A DNA stretch of 7,254 nt from Alcaligenaceae bacterium (GTDB lineage Bacteria > Pseudomonadota > Gammaproteobacteria > Burkholderiales > Burkholderiaceae_B). The translations under genes and the position numbers were made by a program. Below are positions 4,366 to 7,254 of the stretch, one piece after another. Every line of letters begins with the position of its first letter. The stretch's first letter is position 1. The notes under the pieces are model-generated. The model made no database searches, was not told the origin of the DNA, and worked only from the letters and a program-made list of their open reading frames with translations. The stretch is taken from assembly GCA_947380655.1 (NCBI GenBank), contig CANCRX010000125.1, forward strand, positions 1 to 7,254, written 5' to 3'.

Positions 4366-6801
4366 ATGAGCAAATCTTCCACACATCACGACGACGACAA
4401 CTACGACGATGACGCTAAACCGTCAGGATCTCGACTTGTCCGATTTTTTCTCAAACTCACCATTCTGGCGACGGGTCTGGCTGCCTGCGGGGCGCTGCTA
4501 ATCGGCATGGCCTTCGCGCTCGCCTGGCCAAACCTGCCTGACCTGAATGCGATGACGGACTATCGGCCGCGGGTTCCGCTACGTATCTTTACCGCCGATA
4601 AGGTTTTACTCGGCGAATTCGGTGAGGAACGCCGTAACGTGCTGCGTTTTAACGAAATCCCCGATGTCATGAAATCAGCCGTGCTTTCAGCTGAAGACGA
4701 CCGGTTTTATCAACATGGCGGTATCGATTGGTTTGGCGTGGTGCGCGCGGGCCTGACTAACCTGATTTCCATGCAAAAAACGCAAGGTGCCAGTACCATC
4801 ACCATGCAGGTTGCACGTAATTTTTATCTTTCTTCTGAAAAAACGTATTCGCGCAAGTTCTACGAATTACTCCTGACGTTCAAAATCGAAGCAAGTCTCT
4901 CAAAAGACCAAATCCTCGAGCTTTATTTAAATCAGATTTATCTCGGCAACCGTGCTTACGGTTTTGCTGCAGCGTCACGCACTTATCTGGGCAAACAACT
5001 CGCCGACATTACCCCTGCCGATGCCGCATTACTCGCAGGGATTCCCAAGGCGCCCTCGCGCTTTAACCCAATCGCCAACAAAGCGCGTGCCGTTGTGCGC
5101 CAACGCTATGTTCTAGGTCGGATGCACTCACTGGGCTATCTGACTGAGGCCGAATACAAAGCGGCACTGGCCCAACCAGTGGTCATCAAATCCTCAGAGG
5201 GCACCCCAGCTGGCGGCTATGCAGTTCACGGTGAGTATGCGGCCGAACTCGCTCGTCAGCTCATGATCAGCGTGTATCCCGATAACGTCTATTCCCGCGG
5301 ATTGAATGTCTACACCACGATCCAGTCCAAAGATCAGGAGTGGGCCTACCAGTCTTTACGCGAAGGCGTACTGGACTACACCCGTCGCGCGCCCTATCCA
5401 GGCCCTGAAGCACAAACAAACATGCCCGCAGGGATAGAAAACGATCCCGCCAAACTCGATGAGTTTCTGGACGGCGTCTTTGAAAAACATCCTGATCGCA
5501 CAGAAATGCTGATCGGCGTGGTGTTGTCGGTTAAGCCCGATGAGGTTCGCGTCGCGCGCAGTGCCAGTGACATCATTACGATTAAAGACAAAAAAGCACT
5601 GGGAGTCATAGCACGAGCACTCAACCCCAAAGCCCCCAACGATCTTCGGATCCAGCGTGGTTCCGTCGTCTACCTGCATAAAAGCCCCGAATACTGGGAA
5701 ATCCTCAATATGCCGACCGTGCAGTCTGCCTTTGTAGCCATGACACCGCAGGATGGTGCGTTACGTGCGATGGTCGGTGGATTTGACTTCTATTCGGGTA
5801 ATTTCAACCGGGTCACCCAGGCTTGGCGCCAACCAGGCTCCTCGTTTAAACCCTTTATTTACGCGGCTTCGCTTGAGAAAGGCCTGACACCCGGCACGGT
5901 GATCTCTGATCAGCCTTTCGAGCTTACTGCTGAGCAAACCGGCTCAAAAGCCTGGTCACCTAAAAACTATGGCGGTCAGTACGAGCCCTCTTTGACGATG
6001 CGTGATGCGATCGCCAAATCCAAAAACATGGTGTCTATCCGCATTTTGCAGGCCATCGGACCACAATATGCACAAGACTATGTCACGCGCTTCGGCTTTG
6101 ACAAAGCCCGCCATCCAGCTTACCTGCCAATGGCGCTCGGAGCGGGCGCTGTCACACTGATGCAACTAGCGACCGGCTACTCAGTATTCGCAAACGGGGG
6201 TTATCGGGTCACCCCGTTCCTGATTGACCGTGTGACGGATGCCAACGGCCAGGTCATCATGCAGTCCAAGCCGGTTATTGCCGGCGACTCTGCTGCACGC
6301 GCCATCGATGCACGCACCGCTTACGTGATGGATGATCTACTGCGTGGCGTGGCGACCTATGGCACGGCAGCACGCGCCAGACAGGTTCTCAAGCGTAATG
6401 ACGTGTCAGGTAAAACAGGTACGACCAACGACTCAGTCGATGCCTGGTTTGCAGGCTATACCCCGCAGCTAGTCGGTATCGCGTGGCTAGGCTACGACCA
6501 GCCTAAATCTCTGGGATCCAGGGAAACGGGTGGCGGCGCCGCCCTGCCGGTCTGGCTAGGCTATATGCAAAATGCGCTGAAAGCCTTTCCTGAAGAAAAA
6601 CGTCCGCCTCCTCCAGATGGGCTGATTGTTGACGGCACGAATTTGTATTTCAGCGAGTTCCCGCCCGGTCAAGCCGTGACTAAGCTCGGACTCTCTGAGA
6701 AAGACGCTCCAGGCGCACCCGCGAAGGATTCGCTAGGAGACTTTTTGAATAATATGGGCGGTAGTACTCGCCCAGGTACCGGACCAGGTCCAGGCAATTA
6801 G
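4366..6801 (+). CDS. mrcA: Penicillin-binding protein 1A (bifunctional glycosyltransferase/transpeptidase)
   Basis: This gene encodes an 811-residue class A PBP (also named ponA) that polymerises lipid II into glycan strands and cross-links them in the periplasm. A short cytoplasmic tail with an unusual acidic run (HHDDDNYDDDA, 7-17) precedes one membrane anchor at about 26-53. The GT51 domain covers about 70-245: catalytic E110 in SAEDDRFYQHGGID, QGASTITMQVARN (140-152), the RKFYE..LLTFKIE segment, LELYLNQIYLG, and ALLAGIPKAPSRFNP. A PBP1A-type OB-like insert covers about 330-445. The transpeptidase domain follows with S492-S-F-K495, S552-K-N554 and K683-T-G685, so both activities look intact. 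The C-terminus is a Gly/Pro tail. The start at 4366 is the only sensible one before the anchor, though no Shine-Dalgarno is visible. The gene is divergent from aroK, and its TAG overlaps the cyaY stop. Confidence 0.97.
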   Translation: MSKSSTHHDDDNYDDDAKPSGSRLVRFFLKLTILATGLAACGALLIGMAFALAWPNLPDLNAMTDYRPRVPLRIFTADKVLLGEFGEERRNVLRFNEIPDVMKSAVLSAEDDRFYQHGGIDWFGVVRAGLTNLISMQKTQGASTITMQVARNFYLSSEKTYSRKFYELLLTFKIEASLSKDQILELYLNQIYLGNRAYGFAAASRTYLGKQLADITPADAALLAGIPKAPSRFNPIANKARAVVRQRYVLGRMHSLGYLTEAEYKAALAQPVVIKSSEGTPAGGYAVHGEYAAELARQLMISVYPDNVYSRGLNVYTTIQSKDQEWAYQSLREGVLDYTRRAPYPGPEAQTNMPAGIENDPAKLDEFLDGVFEKHPDRTEMLIGVVLSVKPDEVRVARSASDIITIKDKKALGVIARALNPKAPNDLRIQRGSVVYLHKSPEYWEILNMPTVQSAFVAMTPQDGALRAMVGGFDFYSGNFNRVTQAWRQPGSSFKPFIYAASLEKGLTPGTVISDQPFELTAEQTGSKAWSPKNYGGQYEPSLTMRDAIAKSKNMVSIRILQAIGPQYAQDYVTRFGFDKARHPAYLPMALGAGAVTLMQLATGYSVFANGGYRVTPFLIDRVTDANGQVIMQSKPVIAGDSAARAIDARTAYVMDDLLRGVATYGTAARARQVLKRNDVSGKTGTTNDSVDAWFAGYTPQLVGIAWLGYDQPKSLGSRETGGGAALPVWLGYMQNALKAFPEEKRPPPPDGLIVDGTNLYFSEFPPGQAVTKLGLSEKDAPGAPAKDSLGDFLNNMGGSTRPGTGPGPGN

Positions 6802-7127
6802 AGATTGACCTCTAGCTTGTGGCCTGTTTCATCTGAACAGATTTGTGACAGGGCGTCATGCAGGTCAGGGCCGCCGCGCGTATCTTTCCAATGCTGGCCA
6901 TCAAACCGGTAATGAAAGCCACCGCTGCGAGCAGCGAGCCACATTTCCTGCAGAGGCGCCTGGCTGTTGATGACGACCTGATGGCCGTTTTCAAAAGTCA
7001 GATTCAGCACGTTGCCTTGGCGGGCGCTTTCGACGTCAAGGTCGAGTACCTCGAACCAATGGTCAGCCTGTGATTCAATAGCATCCAGAATGGCCTGGAC
7101 CCGAGCATGAAATTCAGTTTCGTTCAT
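6798..7127 (-). CDS. cyaY: Iron-sulfur cluster assembly regulator, bacterial frataxin
   Basis: CyaY is the bacterial frataxin. It binds iron weakly through an acidic helix and modulates cysteine desulfurase IscS during Fe-S cluster assembly in the cytoplasm. The 109-residue product fits the family (E. coli, 106). The N-terminal helix carries acidic residues (E3, E5, D15, E18, D22, E26), followed by D29, D31 and E33. The most diagnostic part is the sheet region around residues 43-85: LTFENGHQVVINSQAP, then LQEMWLAARSGGFHYRF, then W-K-D-T-R. The start is ATG at 7127-7125, with GAGG (7140-7137) 9 nt upstream. A GTG at 7142 is in frame but would swallow that ribosome-binding site. The stop overlaps the mrcA stop on the other strand by 4 nt (6798-6801). 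It is divergent from lptM across 32 bp, so its promoter probably lies inside lptM. Confidence 0.95.
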   Translation of the reverse strand: MNETEFHARVQAILDAIESQADHWFEVLDLDVESARQGNVLNLTFENGHQVVINSQAPLQEMWLAARSGGFHYRFDGQHWKDTRGGPDLHDALSQICSDETGHKLEVNL

Positions 7128-7130
7128 AAT
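7125..7130 (+). promoter_or_regulatory. Candidate -10 box for lptM over the cyaY start codon
   Basis: CATAAT matches TATAAT at 5 of 6 positions, and its first three bases are the complement of the cyaY ATG. A start about 7 nt downstream would leave a leader of some 23 nt before the lptM GTG, with room for its ribosome-binding site. The -35 position (CGAGCA at 17 nt) is poor. Confidence 0.3.
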
Positions 7131-7146
7131 CCTTATCCTCACGTTT

Positions 7147-7153
7147 GAGGGAG
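7147..7153 (+). promoter_or_regulatory. Shine-Dalgarno of lptM
   Basis: GAGGGAG lies 6 nt before GTG at 7160. It supports a GTG start for the small lipoprotein gene. Confidence 0.7.
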
Positions 7154-7159
7154 TTTGCA

Positions 7160-7254
7160 GTGATCAGCAAAACCCACTATCGCAGTGTTGTTCGCATTGT
7201 AGCGATGCTGGCGTTCGCGTCATGGCTTGGCGGCTGCGGCTATAAAGGCCCGCT
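7160..7254 (+). CDS. lptM: LptM (YifL-type) small lipoprotein, N-terminal part, cut by window end
   Basis: The frame opens with GTG at 7160 and runs off the window after about 31 codons. Residues 2-12 carry basic residues (K4, R8, R12). A hydrophobic segment (about 13-23) is followed by the lipobox L23-G-G-C26, and then by G-Y-K-G-P-L. The LxGCGxKGPL signature after the lipidated cysteine is the hallmark of the LptM/YifL family. In E. coli, LptM is an outer-membrane lipoprotein that assists disulfide maturation of the LptD/LptE lipopolysaccharide translocon. Family members are often under 100 residues and in proteobacteria commonly precede lysA or dapF; neither can be seen here because the sequence ends. 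The gene is divergent from cyaY, also a common neighbour of yifL. Confidence 0.87.
   Translation, partial: MISKTHYRSVVRIVAMLAFASWLGGCGYKGP
7196..7223 (-). promoter_or_regulatory. Candidate cyaY promoter inside lptM
   Basis: On the minus strand, ATGACG (7223-7218, 4 of 6 to TTGACA) is followed after 16 nt by TACAAT (7201-7196, 5 of 6 to TATAAT). A start near 7189 would give cyaY a leader of about 60 nt. The position inside lptM makes sense because the 32-bp gap is too short for two promoters. This is consensus matching by eye only. Confidence 0.35.

Noticed and set aside
5356..5679. Minus-strand open frames opposite the PBP1A insert domain
   Set aside because: They are antisense to a clearly conserved coding sequence, with no ribosome-binding site or recognisable protein.
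6781..6791. Palindrome GGACC-A-GGTCC at the end of mrcA as a terminator
   Set aside because: The loop is one base, there is no T-run, and the sequence is explained by Gly/Pro codons.
6799..6814. TAGAG/CTCTA hairpin just after the mrcA stop
   Set aside because: The stem is only 5 bp, no T-run follows on either strand, and it lies in the cyaY coding end.
1..7254. tRNA, rRNA, CRISPR, insertion sequence or defence genes
   Set aside because: I read both strands for these and saw no supporting repeats, stems or protein motifs. The window is nearly all housekeeping coding sequence.

Overview
The window looks like ordinary core chromosome of a betaproteobacterium, most likely order Burkholderiales and perhaps an Alcaligenaceae/Bordetella-type lineage. 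Three things suggest this: the protein flavour, the neighbourhood cyaY / class A penicillin-binding protein / aroK / aroB / dgt, and an lptM-type lipoprotein divergent from cyaY. The genus is inference. No mobile element, RNA gene, CRISPR array or phage gene was seen, and coding density is very high.

Layout from left to right. (1) The 3' end of uvrA (+), the nucleotide-excision-repair damage-recognition ATPase. (2) A tightly packed minus-strand run, transcribed right to left: aroK, aroB, a dGTPase-like HD hydrolase (dgt) and a small cysteine-rich lipoprotein of unknown function. aroK and aroB overlap by 3 nt, aroB and dgt are 69 nt apart, and dgt and the lipoprotein gene are 10 nt apart. This run converges on uvrA with a 30-nt gap. 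(3) A divergent spacer, then mrcA/ponA (+), a complete bifunctional PBP1A. (4) cyaY (-), whose stop codon overlaps that of mrcA tail to tail. (5) A 32-bp divergent gap, then the first 31-32 codons of lptM (+), cut by the window edge.

Functionally these are mostly housekeeping genes. AroK and AroB are two shikimate-pathway enzymes, Dgt controls dNTP pools, UvrA acts in DNA repair, PBP1A builds peptidoglycan, CyaY (bacterial frataxin) tunes Fe-S cluster assembly, and LptM helps LPS-translocon maturation. The unknown lipoprotein is the only gene without a clear role.

I did not find a new biological system here. The points most worth a second look are: the uncharacterised lipoprotein, whose Shine-Dalgarno overlaps the dgt stop codon; the TTG start of aroB nested in the aroK stop; the long disordered N-terminal extension of AroK, whose DNA carries a strong inverted repeat; the absence of pilMNOPQ between ponA and aroK; and the near-leaderless look of the divergent aroK/mrcA starts.
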